64,000 nt of DNA. It comes from Geothrix sp. (GTDB lineage Bacteria > Acidobacteriota > Holophagae > Holophagales > Holophagaceae). A model generated the notes under the pieces. That model saw only the letters and a list, made by a program, of their open reading frames with translations, was not told the DNA's origin and made no database searches. Shown here one piece after another: positions 35,555-44,966 of this stretch (the stretch's first letter is position 1; every line of letters begins with the position of its first letter). Location: positions 124,001 through 188,000 of the forward strand of contig NZ_CP126625.1 in NCBI RefSeq assembly GCF_030219325.1. Reading direction: 5' to 3'. Both the position numbers and the translations under genes were made by a program.

Positions 35555-38527
35555 GTGTCCTTCATCCACCAGCGGTCCATCGCGGCCCAGGTCCGGGTGG
35601 CACTGGGCCTGCTCGCGCTCCTGATGATGATGGGTTCCCTGGGGATGCTGGTGCTGGCCCGCCGGGCGGCCCGCCAGGCGAGCGACGTGTACCGGGACCA
35701 CCTGCAGCCGATGCTGTGGCTCATGGAGGTGTCGGAGGCCTACTCCGTGGACATCACCATCTCGTTCCGGATGGTGCGCGCCGGGCGGATGTCCTCCGAG
35801 GAGGGGCTGCGCCGGCTCCGGGAGGGGGAAGCCAAGGCCCGGCGGAACTGGGCGGCGTTCCGGGCGAAGCGGACGACGACGCCGGCGATCCAGGAGACGG
35901 AGGCGGAGCTGGCGCGGCTGGAGACGGTGGGCAATCAACTGGCCGCCATGCTCCCGGACGGCATGAGCAAGGAACTGGGGGTCTTTGGAGACCACCAGTG
36001 GCTGCCGGAGGTGCTGAACTGCTCGCGGATCCTCGAGCAGCTGCGGAACGAGGAGGATCGCCGGGCCGAGACCACCATCCAGGCCCTGGAGCTCAGCTCC
36101 CAGCGGACCACCCTGGGGGGCCTGTCCCTGATGCTGGTGTCGCTGGTGCTCGCCCTCGGGCTGGGGCAGGCCTTCGCCTCGCACCTGCGGAAGGGCGTGA
36201 ACTCCCTGGTGGCGCGGCTACAGAGCGTGGCCGACGGGAACCTCGAGCCACCTCCGGTGGCCCCCGGGGGCAGCGAACTGGCCAGCGCGGAGCGGCAGCT
36301 CAACCGCACCGTCGCCCACCTGCGGCAGCTGATCACGGAGAACCAGGCCCAGAAGGCCCTGGAACAGGCGATCCTGGACGGGGCCCACGCCATGATCATC
36401 GGCCTCGACCTCGAAGGGCGGGTCAGCCGCTGGAACCACTCGGCGGAGCTGCTCCTGGGCCATCGCGCCGAGGAGGTCATCGGCCGGGCCACGCCCGCGC
36501 TCTGGCGGCTTCCCGAGGAGATGGCCGCCCTGGCCGTGGAGATCGGCGAGCGGGTGGGGCGGACCCTGGCCCCGGGCCTCGAAACCCTGCAGGTGGCCGC
36601 GACCATTCCGGGCTTCGCCACCGAGTGCCACTTCCGCGCCAAGGACGGGTCCCTCATTCCCGTGCTGCTGACCATCTCCCAGGTGCGCGGCCCCGAGGGG
36701 GCCCTGCTCGGCACCATGGGCGTGGCCCTGGACCTGAGGGACCTGGATCGCCTTCGGAAGGAGCTGCGTGCCAGTGAGGACCGCTACCGCCTGCTGGCGG
36801 AACGGCTGCCGGACGTGGTCTACCAGTCGCAGATCTGGCCCGACGGGCGACGGACCTGGCCCTTCATCAGTCCGCAGTTCCAGACCTTCTATGGCGTGGA
36901 ACCCGGCGCGCTGGAGCGCGATCCGGGCTATTCCTTCAACAAGCTCCATCCCGAGGACCAGGCCGGATTCCTCGCCTGCCTGGAGGAGGCCACCTCCCGC
37001 ATGGGGCCCATGACCTGGGAGGGGAGGTCCTTCACGGAGCGGCCGGGTGAGCTGAAGTGGATCCGGGTCCGGAGGAGCCCCACCCCGCAGCCCGATGGCA
37101 GCATCCTCTGGGATGGCGTGCTGGAGGACATCACGCGGCTCAAGCAGTCCGAGGAGGCCCTGCGCCTCAGCGAGACCCGGGCCCAGGATGCCTCCCGGGC
37201 CAAGAGCGCCTTCCTGGCCAGCATGAGCCACGAGCTGCGGACCCCCCTCTCGGCCATCCTCGGCTACTCCCGACTCATGGCCCGGGACCTGGGCCGCAGC
37301 GAGGAGGACCGCATCCAGCTCGAGCAGGTGCTCCGGGCGGGGGAGCACCTGCTCGCCCTCATCAACGACGTGCTCTCCCTCTCGAAGATCGAGGCGGGGA
37401 GGATGGAGTTGCGCTCCGCCGCCTTCTCCCCGGCGGAGCTGGTGCGGGAGCTGGAGGCCCTCTTCCGCCTCTCGGCCCTGAGCAAGGGGCTGGCCTTCGA
37501 GATCGAGGCCCGCGGCCTGCCCACCCTGGTCGAGGGGGACCAGCCGAAGCTGCGCCAGGTGCTGGTGAACCTGCTGGGCAATGCGCTGAAGTTCACCGCC
37601 CACGGCACGGTGAGGCTGTCCGTGGCCTGGCGCGGCGGCATCGGCGCCTTCCGCGTGGAGGACACGGGCCCGGGCATCCCGGCCGAGGAGCAGGTCCAGA
37701 TCTTCGCCGCCTTCCACCAGACGGCCCTGGGGCACACCAGCGGCGGCACGGGTCTCGGGCTCCACATCAGCCAGGCCCTGGTCTCCCTCCTGGGCGGCCA
37801 GGTCCGCATCGACAGCCGCCCCGGCGAGGGCTCGCGCTTCGACTTCGAGATCCCGCTGCCTGAGCCGGAGGGCCCCGTCGTCCTGCCTTCGCGGGGGCGG
37901 GTGGTGCGCCTGGCCGGAGGGGAGGCGCCCCGGAAGCTGCTGATCGTGGACGACCGCGTCGAGAACCGGGACATGCTGGACCGGCTGCTCAGGCTGGTGG
38001 GCTTCCACTGCAGCCTGGCCGAACACGGGGCGGCGGGCTTGGAGCAGTGGCGCGAGGGGCACCCGGACCTGATCCTCATGGACCTCCGGATGCCGGTCCT
38101 GGATGGCTTCGGGGCCGTGGAGCAGCTGCGGCGCCTGGAAGTGGAGCTGGGGCGCGCCCGGACGCCGGTGCTGGCCATCAGCGCCAGCGTCTACGACGTC
38201 AGCACGGAGGACCTGATCCGCCGGGGCTTCGATGCCTTCCTCACCAAGCCCATCGACGAGGACCAGCTGTTCGCCAGCCTGGAGGACCTTCTCGGCGTCC
38301 GCTTCGAGCGGCGGTCCCTGCCCGGGGAGCCCGGACCCGTTCCGCTGGATGGCCTGGCCCATCAGCACTCGGACTGGCGTGCCCGCTTCCTCGACCAGGT
38401 GGCCAGCGGCGACCTGGAGGCCGCCGAGGCCCTGCTGAGGGAACTTACGGATTCCGGCCTCGCCGAAGCCACCCGGGCTGCCCTCCGCGCCTATAATTTC
38501 GAAGACATCCTGAAACAACTCCGCTGA
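35555..38527 (+). CDS. membrane hybrid sensor histidine kinase/receiver
   Basis: A 990-residue sensor. Segment 1 (~14-34, LGLLALLMMMGSLGMLVLA) and segment 2 (~172-192) bracket a four-helix periplasmic domain. HAMP follows (~195-245), then two PAS domains (~265-385, LDGAHAMIIGLDLEGRVSRW; ~390-520, LPDVVYQSQIWPDG). HisKA holds the phospho-His in FLASMSHELRTPLSAILGY; the ATPase has NLLGNALKFTAHG, DTGPGIPAEE and GGTGLGLHISQAL. A receiver (~790-915) has Asp in LILMDLRMPVLDG and Lys in AFLTKPIDED. The C-terminal ~60 residues are helical without an HPt histidine motif. GTG at 35555 is set by AAGGAG. The next gene is another kinase, 7 bases away. The signal is unknown. Confidence 0.9.
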   Translation: MSFIHQRSIAAQVRVALGLLALLMMMGSLGMLVLARRAARQASDVYRDHLQPMLWLMEVSEAYSVDITISFRMVRAGRMSSEEGLRRLREGEAKARRNWAAFRAKRTTTPAIQETEAELARLETVGNQLAAMLPDGMSKELGVFGDHQWLPEVLNCSRILEQLRNEEDRRAETTIQALELSSQRTTLGGLSLMLVSLVLALGLGQAFASHLRKGVNSLVARLQSVADGNLEPPPVAPGGSELASAERQLNRTVAHLRQLITENQAQKALEQAILDGAHAMIIGLDLEGRVSRWNHSAELLLGHRAEEVIGRATPALWRLPEEMAALAVEIGERVGRTLAPGLETLQVAATIPGFATECHFRAKDGSLIPVLLTISQVRGPEGALLGTMGVALDLRDLDRLRKELRASEDRYRLLAERLPDVVYQSQIWPDGRRTWPFISPQFQTFYGVEPGALERDPGYSFNKLHPEDQAGFLACLEEATSRMGPMTWEGRSFTERPGELKWIRVRRSPTPQPDGSILWDGVLEDITRLKQSEEALRLSETRAQDASRAKSAFLASMSHELRTPLSAILGYSRLMARDLGRSEEDRIQLEQVLRAGEHLLALINDVLSLSKIEAGRMELRSAAFSPAELVRELEALFRLSALSKGLAFEIEARGLPTLVEGDQPKLRQVLVNLLGNALKFTAHGTVRLSVAWRGGIGAFRVEDTGPGIPAEEQVQIFAAFHQTALGHTSGGTGLGLHISQALVSLLGGQVRIDSRPGEGSRFDFEIPLPEPEGPVVLPSRGRVVRLAGGEAPRKLLIVDDRVENRDMLDRLLRLVGFHCSLAEHGAAGLEQWREGHPDLILMDLRMPVLDGFGAVEQLRRLEVELGRARTPVLAISASVYDVSTEDLIRRGFDAFLTKPIDEDQLFASLEDLLGVRFERRSLPGEPGPVPLDGLAHQHSDWRARFLDQVASGDLEAAEALLRELTDSGLAEATRAALRAYNFEDILKQLR

Positions 38528-38534
38528 GGTCGAC

Positions 38535-39668
38535 ATGCTCGTCCCGCCCGCCGATGTCCTCCTGGTGGATGACAACCCCACCAACCTCGATGTGCTCGCG
38601 CGGGTGCTGCGGTCCCAGAACCACCGGGTCAGGACCGTCACCAGCGGAGCCCTGGCCCTGGAGGCCATGCGGCGCCAGCCGCCGGAGGTGGTCCTGCTGG
38701 ACGTGGCCATGCCGGACATGGACGGCTACCAGACCTGCGCCCTGATCCGGGACGATCCCAAGCTGGCCAGCATCCCCGTGCTGTTCATCAGCGCCATGGA
38801 CGGCCCCCTGGACAAGGTGAAGGCCTTCGAGAGCGGCGGCCGGGACTACGTCACCAAGCCCTTCGCCGCCGAGGAGGTCCTGGCCCGCGTCGAGCACCAC
38901 GTGAACCTGGGCCGCCTGCAGAAGAACCTCGAACAGCAGAACCAGTCGCTGCAGGACGCGAACCTCAAGCTGAAGGAGATCCACGTCCTCAAGGCGAACT
39001 TCACCGCCATGCTCGTCCACGACCTCCGCTCGCCCCTCACCAGCGTGGGCCTCACCCTGGAGCTGCTGCGCTCCGGGCAGACCCCGAGGCCGGGCATGAT
39101 CGACCAGGCCGTGGACAGCTTCCAGCGGGTGCAGGGCCTCCTGGACGAGATGCTGGACCTGCATCGCAGCGAGCACGGCCAGATGCCGCTTCGCAGCGAC
39201 ACCATCGACCCGGTGGCCTGGCTGCAGGGCTTCGCCGACCAGTTCTCCGTGCGGGCCCAGGCGGAGGAGGTCCTGTTCCAGACCTACTGGCCGGAGACCC
39301 TGGCCCCCATCAAGGGCGACCGGAGCAAGCTGGATCGCGTGCTCCACAACCTGCTCAGCAACGCCATCAAGTTCACGCCGCGGGGTGGAGCCGTGAAGCT
39401 GGAGGCCTCCGTGGAGTTCGGGGCGGGGGTGGAGGCGGGGCTGCGCTTCCTCCGGATCGCCGTGATCGACACGGGCCGGGGCATTCCCGCCGAGCAGCTG
39501 CCCTTCATCTTCGATCCCTTCCGCCAGTCGGAGCCGGGCGACGCCCACAGGGGCTTCGGCCTGGGGCTGGCCATCGTCCAGCGCCTCGTGGCCGCCCACC
39601 ATGGCCAGATCCGGGCCCAGAGCCAGCTGGGCTTCGGCAGCAACTTCACGGTCCTGCTGCCCTGCTGA
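38535..39668 (+). CDS. receiver-first histidine kinase
   Basis: A 377-residue cytosolic protein that begins with a receiver (~7-125: VLLVDDNPTNLDVLARVL, Asp in VVLLDVAMPDMDGYQ, Lys in DYVTKPFAAEE) and continues through a coiled coil (NLEQQNQSLQDANLKL) to a HisKA domain (FTAMLVHDLRSPLTSVGLTL, phospho-His in VHDLR) and an ATPase (NLLSNAIKFTPRGG, DTGRGIPAEQLPFIFDPF, GFGLGLAIVQRL). Such REC-HK proteins accept phosphate from an upstream kinase and relay or gate a second output. It follows the membrane hybrid kinase by only 7 bases, so they probably form one phosphorelay. No DNA-binding output lies nearby. Confidence 0.9.
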   Translation: MLVPPADVLLVDDNPTNLDVLARVLRSQNHRVRTVTSGALALEAMRRQPPEVVLLDVAMPDMDGYQTCALIRDDPKLASIPVLFISAMDGPLDKVKAFESGGRDYVTKPFAAEEVLARVEHHVNLGRLQKNLEQQNQSLQDANLKLKEIHVLKANFTAMLVHDLRSPLTSVGLTLELLRSGQTPRPGMIDQAVDSFQRVQGLLDEMLDLHRSEHGQMPLRSDTIDPVAWLQGFADQFSVRAQAEEVLFQTYWPETLAPIKGDRSKLDRVLHNLLSNAIKFTPRGGAVKLEASVEFGAGVEAGLRFLRIAVIDTGRGIPAEQLPFIFDPFRQSEPGDAHRGFGLGLAIVQRLVAAHHGQIRAQSQLGFGSNFTVLLPC

Positions 39669-39742
39669 GGCTGCCCCGGATGGGAATTCCCCTCCACGGA
39701 TCGGCCCGCCGGCTCCAGAATGAAGGGTTCCTAGGAGCCTCC

Positions 39743-41512
39743 ATGCGCCTGCTTCCAGCCCTGATCCTCGGTGTGCCCCTGATGGCCCAGATGGCCGCCC
39801 CCCTGCAGGACCGGGCCGACCGCTTCCTGAAGCTGGTGAACGCGGGCTACCAGTCGCTCACCTACGTGGCCGCGCAGGCCAGCTGGAACGCGGCCTCCGA
39901 CGTGAAGCCCGAGAACGATGCCGCGGCGGAGTGGGCGGGGAAGGCCTATGCCGCCTTCAACGGCAACCCGGCCCTCATCACCGAGGCCCGGGAGCTGCTC
40001 CAGCACCGCAAGGAGCTGAAGGGGATCACCGTCCGCCAGCTGGAGCGCGTCCTGCTCAACGCCGCCGAAGGACCCATGACGAACCCCAAGCTGGTCTCGG
40101 ACCGCATCGTGGCGGAGACGGCCCAGACCAGTACCATGAACGGGTTCACCTGGACCCTGGACGGCCAGCCCATCAGCGCCAACCGCATTGACGAGATCCT
40201 GGGCAAGAGCGCCGACCTGGCGGAGCGCCGCAAGGTATGGGAACTGTCCAAGGAGAATGGGCCGGCCCTGCGGGCGGGGCTGGTGAAGCTGCGCGACCTG
40301 CGCAACGGCTGCGCCCAGGCTCTGGGCTACCCCGACTACTTCGCCCTGCAGGTGGCCAAGTACGACCTGAGCACGGACGAGATGATGGCCTTCAACCGGA
40401 AGTTCCTCGCAGAGCTGAAGCCCCTCTACCTGCAGCTGCACACCTGGGTGAAGTACGAGATGGCCAAGAAGTACGGCCAGCCCGTGCCCAGGGCCATCCC
40501 CGCGCACTGGATCAACAACCGCTGGAGCCAGAACTGGACCGGCTTCGTGACGGCCGTGGACTTCGACCCCTACTTCAAGGGCTGGCAGCCCGAGCGCATC
40601 GTGAAGACCGCCGAGGCCTTCTACACGGGGCTGGGCTTCGATCCGCTGCCCGCCTCGTTCTGGGTGAAGTCCGACCTCTACCCGGTGAAGCCCGGCGAGA
40701 CGCGGAAGAAGAACAGCCACGCCTTCTGCAACCACCTGGACCTGGAGAACGACATCCGCAGCCTCATGAGCGTGGAGGCCAACAGCCAGTGGTTCGAGAC
40801 GGCCCACCATGAGCTGGGGCACGGCTACTACTTCATGAGCTACACCAACCCCAACGTGCCGCCGCTCCTGCGGGACGGGGCGAACCCCAGCTTCCACGAG
40901 GGCATCGGCGAGCTCGTCGGCCTGGCCACCCGCCAGATCCCCTACCTGAAGGCCACGGGCGTCCTGCCCGCCGACTACAAGGTGGACGAGATGCAGGTGC
41001 TGCTGAACGACGCGCTGGAGACGGCCATCCCCTTCATGTTTTGGGCCTGCGGCACCATGCCCGAATGGGAGGCCGACTTCTACGCCAAGGGCATGCCCGC
41101 CGGCGAGATGAACGCACGCTGGTGGAAGCGGGTCCGCGAGCTGCAGGGCGTGGAGCCCCCCAGCCCGCGCGGCGAGCAGTTCTGCGATGCCGCCACCAAG
41201 ACCCACATCAACGACAATCCCGCCTACTACTACAGCTACGGCTGGGCCACGGTCTTCAAGTTCCAGGTGCACGACCACATCGCGCGCAAGATCCTCCACC
41301 AGGACCCCCGCGCCACCAACTACGCCGGCCACAAGGAGGTGGGCGCCTTCCTCAAGACCATCCTCTCCAAGGGGGCCACCGAGGACTGGCGCAAGGTGCT
41401 GAAGGACGCCACGGGCGAGGACCTCTCCACGCGGGCCATGATGGACTACTTCAAACCCCTGATGGCCTGGCTGGAGCAGCAGAACAAGGGCCGCCAGATC
41501 GGCTGGGACTGA
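39743..41512 (+). CDS. M2-family peptidyl-dipeptidase (ACE-like)
   Basis: A 589-residue exported zinc peptidase of the M2 (angiotensin-converting-enzyme) family, which removes C-terminal dipeptides. A signal peptide (RLLPALILGVPLMAQMA) precedes the catalytic domain. Zinc site: His356 and His360 in HHELGH, third ligand Glu386 in SFHEGIGE; His355 and the preceding WFETAHHE match the ACE pattern. Other landmarks are AHWINNRWSQNW and AYYYSYGWATVFKFQVHDHI near the C-terminus, where the oxyanion Tyr lies. Single-domain length fits bacterial members. TAGGAG precedes the ATG at 39743. It lies 2 bases before hslO. Confidence 0.93.
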   Translation: MRLLPALILGVPLMAQMAAPLQDRADRFLKLVNAGYQSLTYVAAQASWNAASDVKPENDAAAEWAGKAYAAFNGNPALITEARELLQHRKELKGITVRQLERVLLNAAEGPMTNPKLVSDRIVAETAQTSTMNGFTWTLDGQPISANRIDEILGKSADLAERRKVWELSKENGPALRAGLVKLRDLRNGCAQALGYPDYFALQVAKYDLSTDEMMAFNRKFLAELKPLYLQLHTWVKYEMAKKYGQPVPRAIPAHWINNRWSQNWTGFVTAVDFDPYFKGWQPERIVKTAEAFYTGLGFDPLPASFWVKSDLYPVKPGETRKKNSHAFCNHLDLENDIRSLMSVEANSQWFETAHHELGHGYYFMSYTNPNVPPLLRDGANPSFHEGIGELVGLATRQIPYLKATGVLPADYKVDEMQVLLNDALETAIPFMFWACGTMPEWEADFYAKGMPAGEMNARWWKRVRELQGVEPPSPRGEQFCDAATKTHINDNPAYYYSYGWATVFKFQVHDHIARKILHQDPRATNYAGHKEVGAFLKTILSKGATEDWRKVLKDATGEDLSTRAMMDYFKPLMAWLEQQNKGRQIGWD

Positions 41513-41514
41513 GG

Positions 41515-42351
41515 ATGACGGAACCACAGCACCGGGCCCGGGTCATCAAGGCCGTCACGAAGGACCGGCACATCCGCCTGTCCTCGCTGGATGCCAGCCC
41601 GCTCTGGGATGGCGTCCGCCGGGGGCATCCGCACCTGGACCCGGAGGCCTGTGCCTGCCTCACCGAGCTGCTGTCGGCCACGGCCCTGCTCCAGGGCCGC
41701 ACGGTCTTCGAGGAGCGCCTCCAGCTGCTGGTCAAGGGCTCCGGCCGCGCCAAGGCCGTGGTGGCGGACTGCTGGCCCGATGGCACCATCCGCGGCGTGC
41801 TGGACCTGGGCGAGGCCAAGGCCGAGCGCTGGATCCAGGCCCCGGGCGTGCTGCAGGTGATGCGCTCCAATCCCGCGGGCTCCCCCTACATCGGCAACCT
41901 CGAGCTGGTGGAGGGCGGCATCCAGGTGCAGGTGGAGCACTACCTCCAGAACTCCGAGCAGATCCAGGCGAGCCTCACGCTCTGGTGCGATCCGGGCACG
42001 GGGGAGGCCGGCGGCCTGCTGGTGGAGCTGCTGCCGGACTGCCCCCCGGCCCGCGTCGCCCGGCTGGTGCAGGCCATCGAGGGCCTGGAGGTGGTGCCCC
42101 ACTGGGAGCGCACGCCGGAGTTCCTGGCCGCCTGGGTCTCCCAGGGCGAGGGCACGGAGGAGCTGGCGGCCATGGACCTCTTCTACCGCTGCCGCTGCAC
42201 CCGTGAGGCCCTGCTGGAGACGCTGCGGCGCTTTCCGGAGGCGCAGAAGGCCGATCTCTTCAAGGAAGACGAGCCCCTGGAAGTCCGCTGCGACTACTGC
42301 GGCACGCTGTACCCCATCACCCGCGGGGACCTGTTGCCGGGGCAGGCCTGA
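41515..42351 (+). CDS. hslO: Hsp33-family redox-regulated chaperone
   Basis: A 278-residue cytosolic holdase of the Hsp33 family. It stays inactive while four cysteines bind zinc; oxidation releases the zinc and unfolds the C-terminal switch. The zinc motif CxC...CxxC is present as RCRCTREALLE and RCDYCGTLYP. The N-terminal substrate domain has LTELLSATALLQGRTVFEE and KAVVADCWPDGTIRGVLD-type strands. The start lies 2 bases after the M2 peptidase stop, and its TGA overlaps the ATG of the acyltransferase by one base. It heads a seven-gene tight run through folK. Confidence 0.92.
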   Translation: MTEPQHRARVIKAVTKDRHIRLSSLDASPLWDGVRRGHPHLDPEACACLTELLSATALLQGRTVFEERLQLLVKGSGRAKAVVADCWPDGTIRGVLDLGEAKAERWIQAPGVLQVMRSNPAGSPYIGNLELVEGGIQVQVEHYLQNSEQIQASLTLWCDPGTGEAGGLLVELLPDCPPARVARLVQAIEGLEVVPHWERTPEFLAAWVSQGEGTEELAAMDLFYRCRCTREALLETLRRFPEAQKADLFKEDEPLEVRCDYCGTLYPITRGDLLPGQA

Positions 42352-43055
42352 TGGCCGCGCGGCTCGTCATCGCGGAGCGCGGGCGGCCCCTGGGCTCGCC
42401 CTTCTCGGTGTGGCTGAACTTCCGTGCCGTGCCCTTCCTCGTGGCCGGGCTCACCAAGCTCTGGTCCTACACCCTGCGGGTTCGGCGCGAGGGCTTCGAG
42501 GCGGTGGAGGACCTCCTGGCGCGGGACGAGCGCTTCATCCTCAGCTTCTGGCACCGGCGCCTCTTCATGATGCCCCTCGCCTACCCCTTCCAGCGGAAGG
42601 GGCGGGGCGTGGCCATCCTGTCCAGCGACAGCAAGGACGGCGAGCGCAGTGCCGCCACCTGGCGCTGGTTCGACATCCATGCCGTGCGCGGCACCGCCAG
42701 CGACGACGGGGCCAAGGCCCTGGTGCGCATGATCCAGGCCGTGAAGCAGGGCTGGGATTTCGGCATCACGCCGGACGGCCCCCGCGGACCGCTCATGGAG
42801 CTGAAGCCCGGCACCATCGCCCTGGCCCGCAAGACCGGGGCCTGGATCGTCCCCGTGACCCTGGCCTTCGACCAGTGCTTCGAACTGAAGACCTGGGACC
42901 GCATGGTGATCCCCCTCCCGTTTGCGAGTTGTGTGATCAGGTACGGCGAGCCGTTCCGGGTTCCGCCCAAGGCGGAGGATGGCGCAGAAGGCCTGCGTCT
43001 TCAGCGGGAGATGGATGCGCTGGAAGCGTGGGCGGAAGGACTGCGACATGGCTGA
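42351..43055 (+). CDS. DUF374-type lysophospholipid acyltransferase-like protein
   Basis: A 234-residue protein of the DUF374/LPLAT group, related to lipid A acyltransferases. Markers: ILSFWHRRLFMMPLAY with the HxxxxxP-type catalytic His (usually WHG/WHR), VAILSSDSKDGE, FGITPDGPRGP, the DGPxGP element of the family, and ALARKTGAWIVPVTLAFD. There is an N-terminal amphipathic or membrane-dipping stretch (NFRAVPFLVAGLTKLWSY). The family probably acylates a lipid A-type or phospholipid precursor at the inner membrane; exact product unknown. It overlaps hslO by one base and queC by 8 bases. Confidence 0.85.
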   Translation: MAARLVIAERGRPLGSPFSVWLNFRAVPFLVAGLTKLWSYTLRVRREGFEAVEDLLARDERFILSFWHRRLFMMPLAYPFQRKGRGVAILSSDSKDGERSAATWRWFDIHAVRGTASDDGAKALVRMIQAVKQGWDFGITPDGPRGPLMELKPGTIALARKTGAWIVPVTLAFDQCFELKTWDRMVIPLPFASCVIRYGEPFRVPPKAEDGAEGLRLQREMDALEAWAEGLRHG

Positions 43056-43749
43056 GCTCGCCGTCGTCTCCCTCTCCGGCGGCATGGATTCCTGTGTCAC
43101 GGCCGCCATCGCCAAGGCCCAGGGCTACGAGCTGGCGCTGCTCCACGCGGACTACGGCCAGCGCACCCAGGCGCGCGAAAGGCAGGCCTTTCGCGATATC
43201 GCGGACTTCTACGAAGTCCGCGCCTCCCGCCGCCTCATCATCGCTTTCGACACCCTGAAGGCCATCGGCGGCTCGGCCCTCACGGACGCCAGCATTGCCT
43301 TGCCCGAGGGCGATCCCGAGCGGGCCGGCGTGCCCGTGAGCTACGTGCCCTTCCGCAACGCGCACCTGCTGGCCACTTGCGTGAGCTGGGCCGAGGTGCT
43401 GGGGGCCCGCGCCATCTTCGTGGGGTTCGTGGAGGAGGACAGCAGCGGCTATCCCGACTGCCGCGAGGCCTTCCTCAGGAGCTTCGAGCAGACCGCGAAC
43501 CTGGGCACCAGGCCCGAGACGCAGCTGGCCTTCCACGCCCCCCTCCTCCACCTGCGCAAGTCCGAGATCGTGCGGAAGGGCCGCGACCTGGGCGCGCCCC
43601 TGCACCTCAGCTGGTCCTGCTACCAGGGCGAGGCCGAGGCCTGCGGCCACTGCGACTCCTGCCACCTGAGGCTCCGTGGCTTCAAGGAGGCGGGCTTCGC
43701 CGACCCCATCCCCTACGCCTACCTTCCGCCCGGCCTCGCACCGCGCTAG
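43048..43749 (+). CDS. queC: 7-cyano-7-deazaguanine synthase
   Basis: A 233-residue enzyme that converts 7-carboxy-7-deazaguanine to preQ0 with ATP and ammonia, for queuosine in tRNA. The PP-loop is VSLSGGMDSCVTAAIA (residues 8-23). The zinc site is SCYQGEAEACGHCDSCHLR, with the family's C-x(8)-CxxCxxC spacing. VPFRNAHLLATCVSWAEVLGA carries the conserved P-x-R-N motif. The ATG at 43048 is chosen for its GGAAGGA and the homologous start; it lies 8 bases inside the previous gene. queD and queE are absent here; queF lies two genes downstream. Confidence 0.95.
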   Translation: MAELAVVSLSGGMDSCVTAAIAKAQGYELALLHADYGQRTQARERQAFRDIADFYEVRASRRLIIAFDTLKAIGGSALTDASIALPEGDPERAGVPVSYVPFRNAHLLATCVSWAEVLGARAIFVGFVEEDSSGYPDCREAFLRSFEQTANLGTRPETQLAFHAPLLHLRKSEIVRKGRDLGAPLHLSWSCYQGEAEACGHCDSCHLRLRGFKEAGFADPIPYAYLPPGLAPR

Positions 43750-43763
43750 CGTGGCATGACCCC

Positions 43764-44495
43764 ATGACCGAGCCGCCCATGTCCACCTCCGCCGAATCCT
43801 CTCCTGCCAAGCCCCTGGCCTTCGTGCCGGAGACGCGCTTCGGCGTGTGGTTCCTGGCCACGGAGGTGTGGCGGGTCCACGTGCTGGGCGTGGCCCTGGA
43901 CAGCCTCCAGGCCCTGGCGCCGGACCTGCCCACCGGTGGCACCATCCTGGACATCGGCACGGGCCTCGGCCACTCCCTGGGTGCCCTGGCGGCGCGCTTC
44001 CAGCCGGAGCGCATCCACGCCCTGGATCCCGACCCGGCCTTTCCCGCCAAGGCCGGGGCCAGCCTCACGACCTGCCCCGTTCCGGTGACGGTGCACCGCA
44101 CCCACGCCGAGGCCATGGACCTGCCGGACGCCTCCGTGGACCTGGTCTTCTGCCACCAGTCCCTGCACCACATCGTGGGCCAGGAGCGGGCCCTCGCGGA
44201 GATGTTCCGGGTCCTGAAGCCCGGTGGCCACCTGCTGCTGGCGGAATCCACCCGGCGCTACATCCACAGCTGGATCATCCGCCTCTTCTTCCGCCATCCC
44301 ATGCACGTGCAGCGCACGGCGCCCCAGTATCTGGACATGCTCCGGGCGGCGGGCTTCGAGGTGCGACCCGATCGCGTCCACACGCCGTACCTCTGGTGGA
44401 GCCGCTGGGACCTCGGCGCCCTCGAGTGGTTCGGCATGAAGGTGCCCACGGAGCGGGAGGAGACCCTGCTCAACACGGTGGTGCGCAAGCCCTGA
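43764..44495 (+). CDS. class I SAM-dependent methyltransferase
   Basis: A 243-residue cytosolic methyltransferase between queC and queF. Motif I is TILDIGTGLGHSLGALAA, the acidic ribose residue follows in RIHALDPDPAF, and post-motifs are AEAMDLPDASVDLVFCHQSL and VLKPGGHLLLAEST, which together match the UbiE/methyltransf_11 class. The N-terminal FGVWFLATEVWRVHVLG region is unusual for the class and may bind the acceptor. The start is uncertain: ATG 43764 or ATG 43779; neither has a strong ribosome-binding site. A role in deazapurine or queuosine chemistry is suggested only by position. Confidence 0.75.
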   Translation: MTEPPMSTSAESSPAKPLAFVPETRFGVWFLATEVWRVHVLGVALDSLQALAPDLPTGGTILDIGTGLGHSLGALAARFQPERIHALDPDPAFPAKAGASLTTCPVPVTVHRTHAEAMDLPDASVDLVFCHQSLHHIVGQERALAEMFRVLKPGGHLLLAESTRRYIHSWIIRLFFRHPMHVQRTAPQYLDMLRAAGFEVRPDRVHTPYLWWSRWDLGALEWFGMKVPTEREETLLNTVVRKP

Positions 44496-44548
44496 GGAGG
44501 TACCCTGGATGAGGACCACCTCATTCCGGCCCCTTTCCAGGATCCACC

Positions 44549-44962
44549 ATGCCCACCAAGAAGACCCCGAAGGCCTCCCTGCCCAGCCCCCTGCCGCAGT
44601 TCGTTGTGACGCGGCCCACGGGCCAGCTCGACACCTTCGTGAGCCCCCGCCCGGGCCGCCCCTTCACCATCACCTTCGAGACCGAGGAGTTCACCTGCCT
44701 CTGCCCCCTCACGGGCCAGCCGGACTTCGCCAAGCTGCGCATCGTGTACCAGCCCGACCAGCTCTGCGTGGAGTCGAAGTCGCTCAAGCTCTACCTCTGG
44801 AGCTTCCGGGACCAGGGCGCCTTCCACGAGGCCGTCACCAACCAGATCCTCGACGACCTGGTGAAGGCCACGAAGCCCCAGTGGATGCGCATCGAGGGCG
44901 ACTTCCTCATCCGCGGCGGCATCCGGACCCTGGTGGTGGCGGAACACGGGAAGAAGCATTGA
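44549..44962 (+). CDS. queF: preQ0 reductase (NADPH-dependent 7-cyano-7-deazaguanine reductase)
   Basis: A 137-residue type I QueF, which reduces preQ0 to preQ1. The active-site Cys is in EFTCLCPLTGQPDFA (the family pattern F-x-x-x-C-P-x-T-x-Q-P-D), where Cys forms the thioimide and the Asp protonates. QueF motif ESKSLKLYLWSFRD binds NADPH. The C-terminal VTNQILDDLVKATKP and GGIRTLVVAE are standard. Length fits the short T-fold QueF. It follows the methyltransferase by 53 bases and precedes the membrane protein by 4. Confidence 0.95.
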   Translation: MPTKKTPKASLPSPLPQFVVTRPTGQLDTFVSPRPGRPFTITFETEEFTCLCPLTGQPDFAKLRIVYQPDQLCVESKSLKLYLWSFRDQGAFHEAVTNQILDDLVKATKPQWMRIEGDFLIRGGIRTLVVAEHGKKH

Positions 44963-44966
44963 AACA

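Noticed and set aside
42979-44548. PreQ1 riboswitch before queC or queF
   Set aside because: queC starts inside the previous gene, and the 53-base gap before queF has no room for or sign of the preQ1 aptamer.
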